NCBI GenBank assembly: GCA_021741285.1
Contig: JAIOYD010000075.1
Coordinates: 1 to 7,107 of the forward strand
Length of the DNA: 7,107 nucleotides
DNA from: Rickettsiaceae bacterium
GTDB lineage: Bacteria > Pseudomonadota > Alphaproteobacteria > Rickettsiales > Rickettsiaceae
Direction: 5' to 3'
The notes under the pieces were generated by a model. That model saw only the letters and a list, made by a program, of their open reading frames with translations, was not told the origin of the DNA and searched no databases. Below, in pieces: positions 1 to 6,662 of this stretch; the stretch's first letter is position 1, and the number at the start of each line of letters is the position of its first letter. The translations under genes were made by a program, and so were the position numbers.

Positions 1-837
1 GGATATAGCTCCAATTTTTTGGCAATATTCAACTTTGCTACCTTCAAGATTTGACAGCATATAGCGCGCTATTATTTCATCCTGTTGATATATTGCATAA
101 GCTGACATGGGTGTACGACAATTTGCATCTAAATACGATAAAAAAGCCCTCTCTGCTTTGGCTAAATGCCATGTTGACTCATGATTTATTTTAGCACATA
201 CTGTACGCATCACCTCATTATCAGTTCTTATTTCTATACCAATAATGCCTTGGCCAGCAGCAGGCAGCATTTCATGAGCTTCTATCGGAAAACAAAAAGA
301 TGGATCAAACCACTCTGCGCGGCGTAAGCCAGAACAGGCTAAAATTGCCGCATCAACCTGCCCGGCTCTAAGTTTATCTAGCCTTGTGTTGACATTTCCT
401 CGAAATTGAACTACTTCAATGTCAGGCCTAATAGCATTAACTAAGATTTTCCTTCTAACTGAAGAGCTGCCTAGCTTTGTACCAATCGGCAATTCCTCTA
501 AAGATTTATAGCGGAATGAAACAAAACAGTCTCTTGGGTCTTCGCGCTTAAGTACTGCCGCTATTTCTAGCCCCTTTGGTAAAACTCCAGGTACATCCTT
601 TAGAGAATGCACTCCAATATCGATCTCATTTGCACTAAGTTGTTCCTCTATTTCCTTTAAAAACAGCGCCTTACCACCGATGTCATATAAATTCCTGTCC
701 GTAATCTTATCACCCGTAGTTATTATAGGAATTACCAAGCATTCAACTTGCGGAAAATATTTAGTTATTTCTCCAATAACTATGCTAGTCTGGATTAAAG
801 CCAGTTTACTATTTCTTGTTCCTATCCTAATTTTCAT
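1..837 (-). CDS. hemC: Porphobilinogen deaminase (hydroxymethylbilane synthase), 3' end beyond window
   Basis: This cytosolic enzyme joins four porphobilinogen molecules into hydroxymethylbilane, the linear tetrapyrrole precursor of heme. My translation from the ATG at 837 gives 279 residues with no stop before the window edge. Family members are about 300-310 residues, so only the C-terminal tail should be missing. Visible motifs in order are GTRNSKLA (6-13), GGKALFLKE (54-62), VHSLKDVP (76-83) with catalytic Asp81, the substrate-binding pair Arg128-Arg129 in SSSVRRK, RGNVNTRL (146-153) and PAAGQG (192-197). Cys240 in DANCRTPM is the expected attachment site of the dipyrromethane cofactor. 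The start lies two bases after the stop of the LD-carboxypeptidase gene and has no clear Shine-Dalgarno, so translation is probably coupled to that gene. All key residues are intact, so the enzyme should be active. Confidence 0.97.
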   Translation of the reverse strand, partial: MKIRIGTRNSKLALIQTSIVIGEITKYFPQVECLVIPIITTGDKITDRNLYDIGGKALFLKEIEEQLSANEIDIGVHSLKDVPGVLPKGLEIAAVLKREDPRDCFVSFRYKSLEELPIGTKLGSSSVRRKILVNAIRPDIEVVQFRGNVNTRLDKLRAGQVDAAILACSGLRRAEWFDPSFCFPIEAHEMLPAAGQGIIGIEIRTDNEVMRTVCAKINHESTWHLAKAERAFLSYLDANCRTPMSAYAIYQQDEIIARYMLSNLEGSKVEYCQKIGAIS

Positions 838-839
838 AA

Positions 840-1781
840 TTATACCAGTTTAAACGGGCTCTCTACAGAGAAAATCAAGTTATTTATATGACCGGTAGCC
901 CCTATAGCAAGTGGATAATTCATTTCTCCATGACCAATTCCTCCAGTTTTAAAAACAGGAACTAAATTTAAATAATTACTGATGAAGTGCTTAATACTAG
1001 CATCTAAGTGCTTATCTGATTCAGTAAAATCAGCAAAGATTACCGCTCTTACCTGCGCGAACAAACCAGCATTACTCATATGTAATAAATGGCGATGTAC
1101 TTGATATCCCATTTCATTCACGTCCTCAATAAATAAAATTTTATTTGCAGTATCAGGATGAAGTTTTGTACCAATCATGTTACAAATAAGAGTAAGATTG
1201 CCACCCGTCACTTGACATGAAATAGTTGATGAATTTTGCGCCAATTCGTTCCACACTTGAATTGTAAATTTGGCAGTTTTTCCCTCAAGAACAGAAACAA
1301 CATTGCTTATCATATGCTTATGATTTTCACTTACAACGCCATGAATTGAAGGAAATCCATAATGTTGGTTAAACAAAAAATGTAGTGCCGTTGCGTCGCT
1401 GTAACCAATCAATATCTTCTGACATGACGGCTTAATTTTAAGACAGTCAAAAACTATTTCACCTGCCCCATAACCGCCACGAAACATTGATATAATTTTT
1501 ACTTTTGGATCTTCGATCGCTTCTATTAATTGTCGCAACCTTTCCTCTTTATAAGCAGAAAAATACGCTAAACTCCCCCCAGTGAAGATTTTTTTATCAT
1601 ATGTACAAGAAAACCCATATTCTTCAAACAAAGATACTGCAACTTTGAGACGAGTTTTGCTTACCGCTAAATCAAAATTACCAGCTTCATTTCTACAAGC
1701 AGAACTAGGTGCTATTATAGCTACTTTATCTTTTTTCTGGTCAATGGTAATCATAAAACTTATATAGCATAAATAACCCAT
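840..1781 (-). CDS. ldcA: LD-carboxypeptidase, peptidase family S66 (LdcA-like)
   Basis: Family S66 serine peptidases cleave the bond between an L- and a D-residue. LdcA removes the terminal D-Ala from murein tetrapeptides during cytoplasmic peptidoglycan recycling, while MccF relatives confer microcin C resistance. The 313-residue product shows AIIAPSS near the N-terminus (21-27), FRGGYGAGE (100-108), the nucleophile Ser128 in IGYSDAT, GGNLTL (193-198), Glu219 in FIEDVNE and His284 in GIGHGEMN. These match the Ser-Glu-His triad. Length and the GGNLTL segment favour LdcA over the longer MccF type, but substrate is inferred. No signal peptide is visible, which fits a cytoplasmic recycling role. 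The start is uncertain: the ATG at 1781 has an AAGGG only one base upstream, too close to work well, while Met10 (ATG at 1754) lies just before the conserved core. The gene sits 17-18 bases after ygfZ and just before hemC on the same strand. Confidence 0.9.
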   Translation of the reverse strand: MGYLCYISFMITIDQKKDKVAIIAPSSACRNEAGNFDLAVSKTRLKVAVSLFEEYGFSCTYDKKIFTGGSLAYFSAYKEERLRQLIEAIEDPKVKIISMFRGGYGAGEIVFDCLKIKPSCQKILIGYSDATALHFLFNQHYGFPSIHGVVSENHKHMISNVVSVLEGKTAKFTIQVWNELAQNSSTISCQVTGGNLTLICNMIGTKLHPDTANKILFIEDVNEMGYQVHRHLLHMSNAGLFAQVRAVIFADFTESDKHLDASIKHFISNYLNLVPVFKTGGIGHGEMNYPLAIGATGHINNLIFSVESPFKLV

Positions 1782-1799
1782 GCCCTTGTATTCAAGTTG

Positions 1800-2609
1800 C
1801 TATCTCCAAGATGGAACAGTAACATCCAAAATATAGCTATTAATCATAACTTTTTTTTCTGTAAGTCCCAAGTATTTTTCTTCCCAAAGAAGTCCTATAG
1901 CAAGATTTTCATAAAATGAACATAATTTTCCTACTTTAACGCCTTCAAAAGTTAGTTCTGCACCTGGTTCTATAGCTAAAAAATTTACATCAGACTGTAG
2001 TTTAAATATTTTTTTTCTTACTACTCCCTGATACTTAGCTCTTGAAATCACTTCCTGGCCCACATAGCATCCTTTCTTATAGTCAATTGCATTTAATTCT
2101 TCAGCACCAAACTCTATCGGAATCGATTTTTCTACCACTAAATCTGGGGTACCATCTACAATAGCGAATTTATACTTGTCTTCAAGATACAGATTGCTAT
2201 TTTTTGCTTCTAATTTATTGATATTTACTGTTTTTATTATAGATCTGAATCCAAGTTTATTATATCTTGGATCTCGCAATGAAAATAATGAGTTTTGAAT
2301 TTTTGATCTTGAGTACAAAACTGTATAAAATTCTGAAGCATCATGAATTTCTATATGACTTCTTAGCTTATACATAGATAAACGCTTAATTAGAGAGGTA
2401 CTACTAGCTTTATCAATATCTAAAAAATAAGATTTATCATTATCTTGGTATATATAAAAATCATACAAATATCTGCCTTGGTTATTTAGAAGATAATTAT
2501 ATGTATATATTTTATTAACTACATCATTTGTGGTAAGACTCTGAAGAAATTTTTGACTATCTAGGCCAACAATATGAATAATGGATCTATCAGATAAAAT
2601 TTCAAACAT
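1800..2609 (-). CDS. ygfZ: YgfZ/GcvT-like folate-binding protein (Fe-S cluster maintenance)
   Basis: YgfZ proteins resemble the glycine-cleavage T-protein, bind tetrahydrofolate, and help assemble or repair Fe-S clusters in enzymes such as MiaB. The 269-residue product has the family signature KGCYVGQE at 179-186 with the conserved Cys181, followed by the basic stretch SRAKYQGVVRKK (189-200). The N-terminus (VGLDSQKFLQSLTTNDV, 14-30) and the NNQGRYLYDF segment (42-51) match the folate-binding fold of YgfZ/GcvT. It is shorter than the E. coli protein (about 326 residues), with the C-terminal barrel apparently reduced. The ATG follows the ABC gene's TAA with no intervening base, and an AGGA inside the ABC gene's last codons provides the ribosome site, so coupling is likely. 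The neighbouring CGFS glutaredoxin supports an Fe-S role. Two eight-base A tracts lie within the reading frame without breaking it. Confidence 0.9.
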   Translation of the reverse strand: MFEILSDRSIIHIVGLDSQKFLQSLTTNDVVNKIYTYNYLLNNQGRYLYDFYIYQDNDKSYFLDIDKASSTSLIKRLSMYKLRSHIEIHDASEFYTVLYSRSKIQNSLFSLRDPRYNKLGFRSIIKTVNINKLEAKNSNLYLEDKYKFAIVDGTPDLVVEKSIPIEFGAEELNAIDYKKGCYVGQEVISRAKYQGVVRKKIFKLQSDVNFLAIEPGAELTFEGVKVGKLCSFYENLAIGLLWEEKYLGLTEKKVMINSYILDVTVPSWR

Positions 2610-3545
2610 TTATTCCTGCATTATCTGATGAAAAATAACTTCAAGGTCAGGTTGAGATACTCTCAAATCTTTGATTTCACCCCCGATCTTATTGATATTT
2701 TGGAGTATTTTGGAGTAATTATCTCCGGTAGCACTTACCTGAAAACGGAGTATGTTTGCAGATAATCTCTCAACCGCTCCTTTTGCAAATTCAAGCTCCA
2801 TAGAATCTACAGGGCCACTAAACTCAACATCTATATGCCTTGTGCCAAGATCCTGAAGCAACTTGTTTTTCTTATCTTGCTTAATAATTTTTCCTTTATT
2901 TATAAAAGCAATCTCATCACATAACTCTTGTGCCTCTGCAAGGTAGTGGGTAGTAATAATAATAGTCATTCCTTGCTTATTCAATGTTTTTACATATTCC
3001 CAAAGCTGTAAACGGAGCTCTAAATCTACACCAGCTGTTGGTTCATCAAGGATTAGCACCGACGGAGAATGCACCATTGCTTTTGCTATAAGAAAACGTC
3101 TTTTCATTCCCCCAGAAAGTCGCTGTGGAAAAGTATCTTTTTTATCCCACAGACTTAAAGCTCTTAAGATTTCTTCTGTTTTACGTTGGTTTGGTTTTAT
3201 ACCATAATAACCAGCATAAAACTCCAGAGCTTGATAAATTGGGAAAAATGTATCAAAAAATACTTCTTGCGGCACAATTCCAATTGATGATCTAGCTTTT
3301 TTAGGGTACTCATCTATAGAAGCCCCCATAATCCTAACTTCCCCGGATGTTTTTACTACAGTTCCAGCTAAAATATTTATCAAAGTTGATTTTCCTGCAC
3401 CATTTTGTCCAAGTAAGCCGAAAATTGTCCCTCTTGGAATTGCTAGGTTTAAATTATCTAGCGCTAGAGAGCTGCCCCTATCAGAGCCCCCTTTACCATA
3501 CTGTTTTACCAAATTTTGGATTAATATTGCATTTTCTGTTGTCAT
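2610..3545 (-). CDS. ABC transporter ATP-binding protein, YadG-like
   Basis: This is the nucleotide-binding subunit of an ABC-2 type (probably export) transporter acting at the inner membrane. The 311-residue product has a complete ATPase core: Walker A GQNGAGKST (46-54), Q-loop Gln93 in VPQE, ABC signature LSGGMKRR (143-150), Walker B VLILDEPT (163-170) with Glu168, D-loop AGVD (171-174) and H-loop His200 in TTHYL. Segments such as AGYYGI, SLWDKKD and LSGGMKRR, and the overall length, recall E. coli YadG. The last 80 or so residues form an accessory C-terminal domain typical of this subgroup. There are no membrane segments, so a separate permease is needed, and none lies in this window. The start is supported by family alignment. 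The nearest Shine-Dalgarno-like AGG is 11 bases upstream, which is weak. The gene follows the glutaredoxin gene after 73 bases and abuts ygfZ. Substrate cannot be told from sequence. Confidence 0.95.
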   Translation of the reverse strand: MTTENAILIQNLVKQYGKGGSDRGSSLALDNLNLAIPRGTIFGLLGQNGAGKSTLINILAGTVVKTSGEVRIMGASIDEYPKKARSSIGIVPQEVFFDTFFPIYQALEFYAGYYGIKPNQRKTEEILRALSLWDKKDTFPQRLSGGMKRRFLIAKAMVHSPSVLILDEPTAGVDLELRLQLWEYVKTLNKQGMTIIITTHYLAEAQELCDEIAFINKGKIIKQDKKNKLLQDLGTRHIDVEFSGPVDSMELEFAKGAVERLSANILRFQVSATGDNYSKILQNINKIGGEIKDLRVSQPDLEVIFHQIMQE

Positions 3546-3618
3546 CTATAAAAAAACCTGAGCTTAAGTAATAGCGAGTATATATGGTTATTTTGAACTT
3601 AGTTTTGGATGATCGTTA
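3546..3618 (-). other. 73-base gap between glutaredoxin and ABC ATPase genes
   Basis: This is the largest gap within the leftward gene set. On the minus strand it holds a TATACT (3582-3577) that could be a -10 element, but no acceptable -35 lies 16-18 bases upstream. A run of seven T (3556-3550) precedes the ABC start, but no stem adjoins it. An internal promoter for the ABC-ygfZ-ldcA-hemC genes is possible but not shown by the sequence. Confidence 0.35.
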
Positions 3619-3990
3619 CTAATTCGCTTCAATAGCATTATTTTCAGGCGTTATTAATTTCGGGTGATCATTGTGAATATCTTTTATTAGGTTAGATAAT
3701 TCACCCGTTTCAAACATTTCTCTTACTATATCACACCCCCCGACAAACTCTCCTGCAATATAAAGCTGTGGGATAGTTGGCCAATCAGCAAAATCTTTTA
3801 TACCCTGACGTAAGTCTGGGTTTTCAAGCACATTGATATCTTTAAACTTTAAGCCCAGTGTTTGCAGTATACCCACAACCATTGCAGAAAAGCCGCATTG
3901 TGGGAAATCTGCAGTACCCTTCATAAAGAGAACCACCTCATTAGTAGAAATCTGCTCGTTGATAAAATCAATAGTTTTATTTTTATTCAT
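3619..3990 (-). CDS. grxD: Monothiol glutaredoxin, Grx4/GrxD family (CGFS type)
   Basis: CGFS monothiol glutaredoxins bind a [2Fe-2S] cluster at a dimer interface with glutathione and pass clusters to target proteins, often with BolA partners. They are poor general reductants. The 123-residue product has the active-site motif CGFS at 32-35 (Cys32 as cluster ligand), preceded by FMKGT (22-26), whose Lys24 contacts glutathione in this family. WPTIPQLYI (70-78) and GGCDI (84-88) complete the glutathione-binding groove. The fold ends near residue 103, and about 20 further residues form a polar tail absent from short family members. A good ribosome site (AAGGA, 3997-4001) lies six bases before the ATG. 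It is the first gene of the leftward set, divergent from nth, and lies two genes away from ygfZ, another Fe-S factor. No BolA gene is present here. Confidence 0.95.
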   Translation of the reverse strand: MNKNKTIDFINEQISTNEVVLFMKGTADFPQCGFSAMVVGILQTLGLKFKDINVLENPDLRQGIKDFADWPTIPQLYIAGEFVGGCDIVREMFETGELSNLIKDIHNDHPKLITPENNAIEAN

Positions 3991-4088
3991 AATTAATCCT
4001 TGCTAAACAAAAGGTTGCGTCTTTTTCTTATCTATCATATACAATTAACAATATAAAATAAATATAAATTCGAAACTAAGGGCGCCGC
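3991..4088. promoter_or_regulatory. Divergent intergenic region driving grxD (left) and nth (right)
   Basis: These 98 bases separate the two opposed gene sets and must hold the start signals for at least the first gene on each side. The centre is very AT-rich. Ribosome sites are clear at both ends: AAGGA on the minus strand at 3997-4001 for the glutaredoxin, and AAGGG at 4078-4082 for nth. No long inverted repeat or known operator stands out. Promoter function is inferred from gene arrangement. Confidence 0.7.
4015..4043 (+). promoter_or_regulatory. Candidate sigma-70-type promoter for nth
   Basis: TTGCGT (4015-4020) and TATACA (4038-4043) are separated by 17 bases. They match the -35 and -10 consensus at about three and four of six positions. 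Transcription would begin near 4050, leaving a leader of roughly 38 bases before the nth start. In such AT-rich DNA, weak matches are common by chance, so this is only a candidate. Confidence 0.3.
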
Positions 4089-4730
4089 ATGACAACACAA
4101 GATAAAATAGAAAAAATATTTCAGATTTTTAGTGCTGCCAACCCCCTACCAAAAACTGAACTTGAATATACAAATAATTTTACACTAGCAATAGCTGTTA
4201 TCTTATCGGCGCAAGCGACTGATATTTCCGTAAACAAAGCAACAAGAAATCTTTTTAAACAGTTTGATACTCCTCAAAAAATACTTTCACTAGGAGTAGA
4301 TAATTTAAAAGCCTATATAAAAACCATAGGATTATATAACTCAAAAGCAAAAAATATCATTGCACTTTGTGAGATTTTGATCGATAAATATAACTCAATT
4401 ATTCCAGACCAATTTGAGGAACTAATAAAATTACCCGGTATCGGTAGAAAGACGGCCAACGTAATTTTAAATTGTGCATTTGCTAAACCGACAATGGCTG
4501 TAGATACACACGTTTTTCGCGTGGCGCACAGAATAGGTTTAAGTGTTAGTAGCTCGCCAGAAAAGGTAGAAAAAGATCTTTTAAAAAAAATACCATCAAA
4601 ATGGCTTTTTTATGCTCATCATTGGTTAATCCTTCATGGAAGGTACGTATGTAAAGCAAGAACACCGATTTGTGTAGAATGTAGTATATCAGCTTATTGC
4701 TCATACTATAAAAAAATGAAATTAATATAA
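4089..4730 (+). CDS. nth: Endonuclease III (DNA glycosylase/AP lyase)
   Basis: Nth removes oxidised pyrimidines from DNA and nicks the resulting abasic site by beta-elimination, starting base excision repair. The 213-residue product is full length for the family. The helix-hairpin-helix [14 protein letters not shown] spans 115-128, with catalytic Lys121. Asp139 in VDTHVFRV is the second catalytic residue. Four cysteines at 188, 195, 198 and 204 have the C-x6-C-x2-C-x5-C spacing of the [4Fe-4S] cluster loop. Earlier, LSAQATD (39-45) is also a family hallmark. The ATG has an AAGGG ribosome site six bases upstream inside a short GC-rich patch. It is the first gene of the rightward set. Its TAA is followed by 18 bases before the hydrolase start. 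A run of eight A (4583-4590) lies in the coding sequence with the frame intact. Confidence 0.97.
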   Translation: MTTQDKIEKIFQIFSAANPLPKTELEYTNNFTLAIAVILSAQATDISVNKATRNLFKQFDTPQKILSLGVDNLKAYIKTIGLYNSKAKNIIALCEILIDKYNSIIPDQFEELIKLPGIGRKTANVILNCAFAKPTMAVDTHVFRVAHRIGLSVSSSPEKVEKDLLKKIPSKWLFYAHHWLILHGRYVCKARTPICVECSISAYCSYYKKMKLI

Positions 4731-4737
4731 TTGTATG

Positions 4738-4741
4738 TAGG
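4738..4741 (+). promoter_or_regulatory. Ribosome binding site deciding the hydrolase start
   Basis: TAGG here sits seven bases before the ATG at 4749. It supports that start over the in-frame TTG at 4731, which abuts the nth stop codon and has no Shine-Dalgarno sequence of its own at a useful distance. Confidence 0.55.
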
Positions 4742-4748
4742 TCAGTTT

Positions 4749-5393
4749 ATGTCATCAGAAGAAATACTTGATTACCCTGAAATAAAGCCATTATCAGGAA
4801 AGGTTGCCAAGCTGCTTGTATTGCTCCATGGGGTTGGTTCTGACGGTCATGACCTTATTGGATTAGTCCCATTTATCCAAGAATCCTTACCGCATCACCA
4901 TTTTATCTCCCCTCATGGCGTTGAACCTTATGACATGGCCCCATTTGGTAGACAATGGTTTAGTCTAAAAGATCGTGATAATGGGACAATCTATCGGTTA
5001 GTAAAAAGCAATTCAGCAAAGATTCAGCAAATAATTGAAGATAAGCAAAAAGAATTAAGACTAAAAAACTCCGATACAATTCTTGTTGGTTTTTCTCAAG
5101 GAACTATGATGGCGTCATACCTTTCTTTAGTTCAAAAAGAGCCATTTGCTGCGATGGTTGGATTTTCTGGTAGACTAGTTAGGCCAATTGATCTAAAAAA
5201 TACATCTACTCCAATTTGTATAATTCATGGGCTCGACGATGATGTAGTGCCTGCCAGTCAAAGTAGAGAATTTGCTAGATATTGTGAGGATAACAAAATA
5301 AGTTATCAACTGCACTTAATACCAAATCTAACTCATTCAATAGATGATAAAGGAATGCAGTTTGCCTTAAAATTTTTATCGGGAATTAAATAG
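4749..5393 (+). CDS. Alpha/beta-hydrolase, phospholipase/carboxylesterase family
   Basis: Members of this family (Abhydrolase_2; bacterial carboxylesterases such as YpfH, related to eukaryotic acyl-protein thioesterases) hydrolyse short-chain esters, and some act on lysophospholipids. From the ATG at 4749 the product has 214 residues, the usual family size. LVLLHGVGSDG (23-33) forms the oxyanion-hole region, GFSQG (114-118) holds the nucleophile Ser116, HGLDDDVVP (160-168) supplies the acid (probably Asp164), and LTHSI (194-198) the catalytic His196. The triad is complete. No signal peptide or membrane segment is visible, so it should be cytosolic. It lies between nth and glyA on the same strand, and its stop codon overlaps the glyA ribosome site. 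A longer version from TTG 4731 would add six residues. The physiological substrate cannot be deduced, and the neighbours give no clear hint. Confidence 0.9.
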   Translation: MSSEEILDYPEIKPLSGKVAKLLVLLHGVGSDGHDLIGLVPFIQESLPHHHFISPHGVEPYDMAPFGRQWFSLKDRDNGTIYRLVKSNSAKIQQIIEDKQKELRLKNSDTILVGFSQGTMMASYLSLVQKEPFAAMVGFSGRLVRPIDLKNTSTPICIIHGLDDDVVPASQSREFARYCEDNKISYQLHLIPNLTHSIDDKGMQFALKFLSGIK

Positions 5394-5396
5394 GAG
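5392..5396 (+). promoter_or_regulatory. glyA ribosome binding site overlapping upstream stop codon
   Basis: A strong AGGAG lies six bases before the glyA ATG. Its first two bases belong to the TAG stop of the hydrolase gene, so ribosomes ending there are well placed to restart on glyA. Confidence 0.7.
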
Positions 5397-5402
5397 ATGT
5401 AG

Positions 5403-6656
5403 ATGAATAAAAAATTAAAAATCTTAGACTCAGAAATTTATGATGCAATAGCAGCTGAAAAACTAAGGCAAGAACATAGCATAGAGCTTATTGCTTCCGA
5501 AAATTTTGTTAGTAGTGCAGTCCTTGAAGCTCAAGGATCTATTATGACTAACAAATATGCTGAAGGCTATGCCGGCAAGAGATATTATTGCGGGTGCGAG
5601 GAAGTAGACAAAGCCGAAAGACTTGCTATTGAGAGGCTAAAACAATTATTTAAATGCTCCTATGCAAATGTTCAACCGCATTCAGGCTCACAAGCAAATC
5701 AGGCAGTTTATTTGGCTCTGCTTGAGCCGGGGGATAAGATTTTAGGCATGTCTTTGGATTGCGGAGGACATTTAACCCATGGAGCAACACCAAACATTTC
5801 TGGAAAATGGTTCAAACCAGTATTTTATGGTGTTGATCCTACCACTTATTTAATCGATTATGATGAAGTGGAAAGATTAGCCATGGAGCATAAACCAAAG
5901 CTTATAATCGCAGGATATTCTGCTTATACACAAACTCTTGATTTTGCTAAATTTAGAGCAATTGCCGACAAAATAGGTGCATATCTCCTAGCAGATATTG
6001 CCCATATCGCTGGAATCGTAGCAACTGGTAAGCATCCTAGCCCTCTCCCATATGCACATGTAGTAACATCAACAACTCATAAGACCCTCAGAGGACCTCG
6101 TGGAGGGATTATTATGTCTAATGATGAAGAGATAGGTCAAAAATTAAATAAAGCAGTATTTCCGGGTTTACAAGGCGGCCCGCTTATGCATATAATTGCA
6201 GCAAAAGCTGTCGCCTTTAAAGAAGCTTTAACAGAGGATTACCGCTCTTACATAGACCAAGTGCTATTAAATGCTAAAATGCTTGGCAAAACTCTTGTAG
6301 AAAGAGGCTATGATATTCTTACTGGTGGAACGGTAAATCATATAGTGTTACTTGATCTTAGAAAACACGGACTTACAGGAAAATTAGCTTCAGAGTCTCT
6401 AGATAGAGCTGGAATTACTTCTAATAAAAATACAGTGCCTTTTGACCATACTTCTCCATTCATTACGTCTGGAGTAAGGTTAGGAACGCCAGCATGTACA
6501 ACTCGCGGGTTTAAAGAAAATGATTTCAAAGCAGTAGGAAACTTAATTGCTGATGTGTTAGACGGATTAAAACAATTTGAGAATAACAGTAAAATAGAGA
6601 AAGAAGTGTGTATTAAGGTGACTGAAATAACTAAGAAATTTCCTATTTATCAGTAA
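5403..6656 (+). CDS. glyA: Serine hydroxymethyltransferase
   Basis: GlyA is a cytosolic pyridoxal-phosphate enzyme. It converts serine and tetrahydrofolate to glycine and 5,10-methylene-tetrahydrofolate, the main source of one-carbon units for thymidylate, purines and methionine. The 417-residue product is full length. Hallmarks in order are [10 protein letters not shown] (28-37), [11 protein letters not shown] (52-62), HSGSQAN (93-99), GGHLTHG (121-127), DIAHIAG (198-204) with cofactor-contacting Asp198 and His201, [13 protein letters not shown] (223-235) with the Schiff-base Lys227, and SGVRLGTPA (356-364) with Arg359 for the substrate carboxylate. [10 protein letters not shown] after GGHLTHG resembles alphaproteobacterial and rickettsial enzymes. 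A strong AGGAG precedes the ATG. The gene ends with tandem TAA codons, six bases before nrdR, an order common in Alphaproteobacteria. It also links to the YgfZ gene nearby, because both use tetrahydrofolate. Confidence 0.99.
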   Translation: MNKKLKILDSEIYDAIAAEKLRQEHSIELIASENFVSSAVLEAQGSIMTNKYAEGYAGKRYYCGCEEVDKAERLAIERLKQLFKCSYANVQPHSGSQANQAVYLALLEPGDKILGMSLDCGGHLTHGATPNISGKWFKPVFYGVDPTTYLIDYDEVERLAMEHKPKLIIAGYSAYTQTLDFAKFRAIADKIGAYLLADIAHIAGIVATGKHPSPLPYAHVVTSTTHKTLRGPRGGIIMSNDEEIGQKLNKAVFPGLQGGPLMHIIAAKAVAFKEALTEDYRSYIDQVLLNAKMLGKTLVERGYDILTGGTVNHIVLLDLRKHGLTGKLASESLDRAGITSNKNTVPFDHTSPFITSGVRLGTPACTTRGFKENDFKAVGNLIADVLDGLKQFENNSKIEKEVCIKVTEITKKFPIYQ

Positions 6657-6662
6657 TAAACT

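Noticed and set aside
1582..1767. Plus-strand open frame of 61 codons
   Set aside because: It lies wholly antisense to the LD-carboxypeptidase gene, whose product has a full catalytic triad. The short frame has no recognisable motif or ribosome site.
3347..3571. Plus-strand open frame of 74 codons
   Set aside because: It is antisense to the Walker A end of the ABC ATPase gene, and its Leu/Ser-rich composition is what an antisense reading of AT-rich coding DNA gives.
3546..3575. Possible terminator with a T run on the minus strand before the ABC gene
   Set aside because: The run of seven T is real, but the preceding bases do not form a GC-rich stem. Only a six-base CTTAAG self-palindrome is present.
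3576..3589. NrdR-box-like ATATAT core between grxD and the ABC gene
   Set aside because: Only the central AT alternation matches. The flanking CT/AG symmetry is missing, there is no second copy at helical spacing, and no nrd gene lies downstream.
4081..4086. GGCGCC palindrome before nth
   Set aside because: Six bases are too short to be an operator by themselves. It overlaps the end of the ribosome site and is best seen as a local GC patch.
4731..4748. TTG at 4731 as the start of the hydrolase
   Set aside because: An in-frame ATG at 4749 has a TAGG seven bases upstream and gives the family's usual N-terminus. The TTG has no ribosome site at a useful distance.
6338..6529. Minus-strand open frame of 63 codons
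   Set aside because: It is antisense to the conserved C-terminal part of glyA and has no family resemblance.
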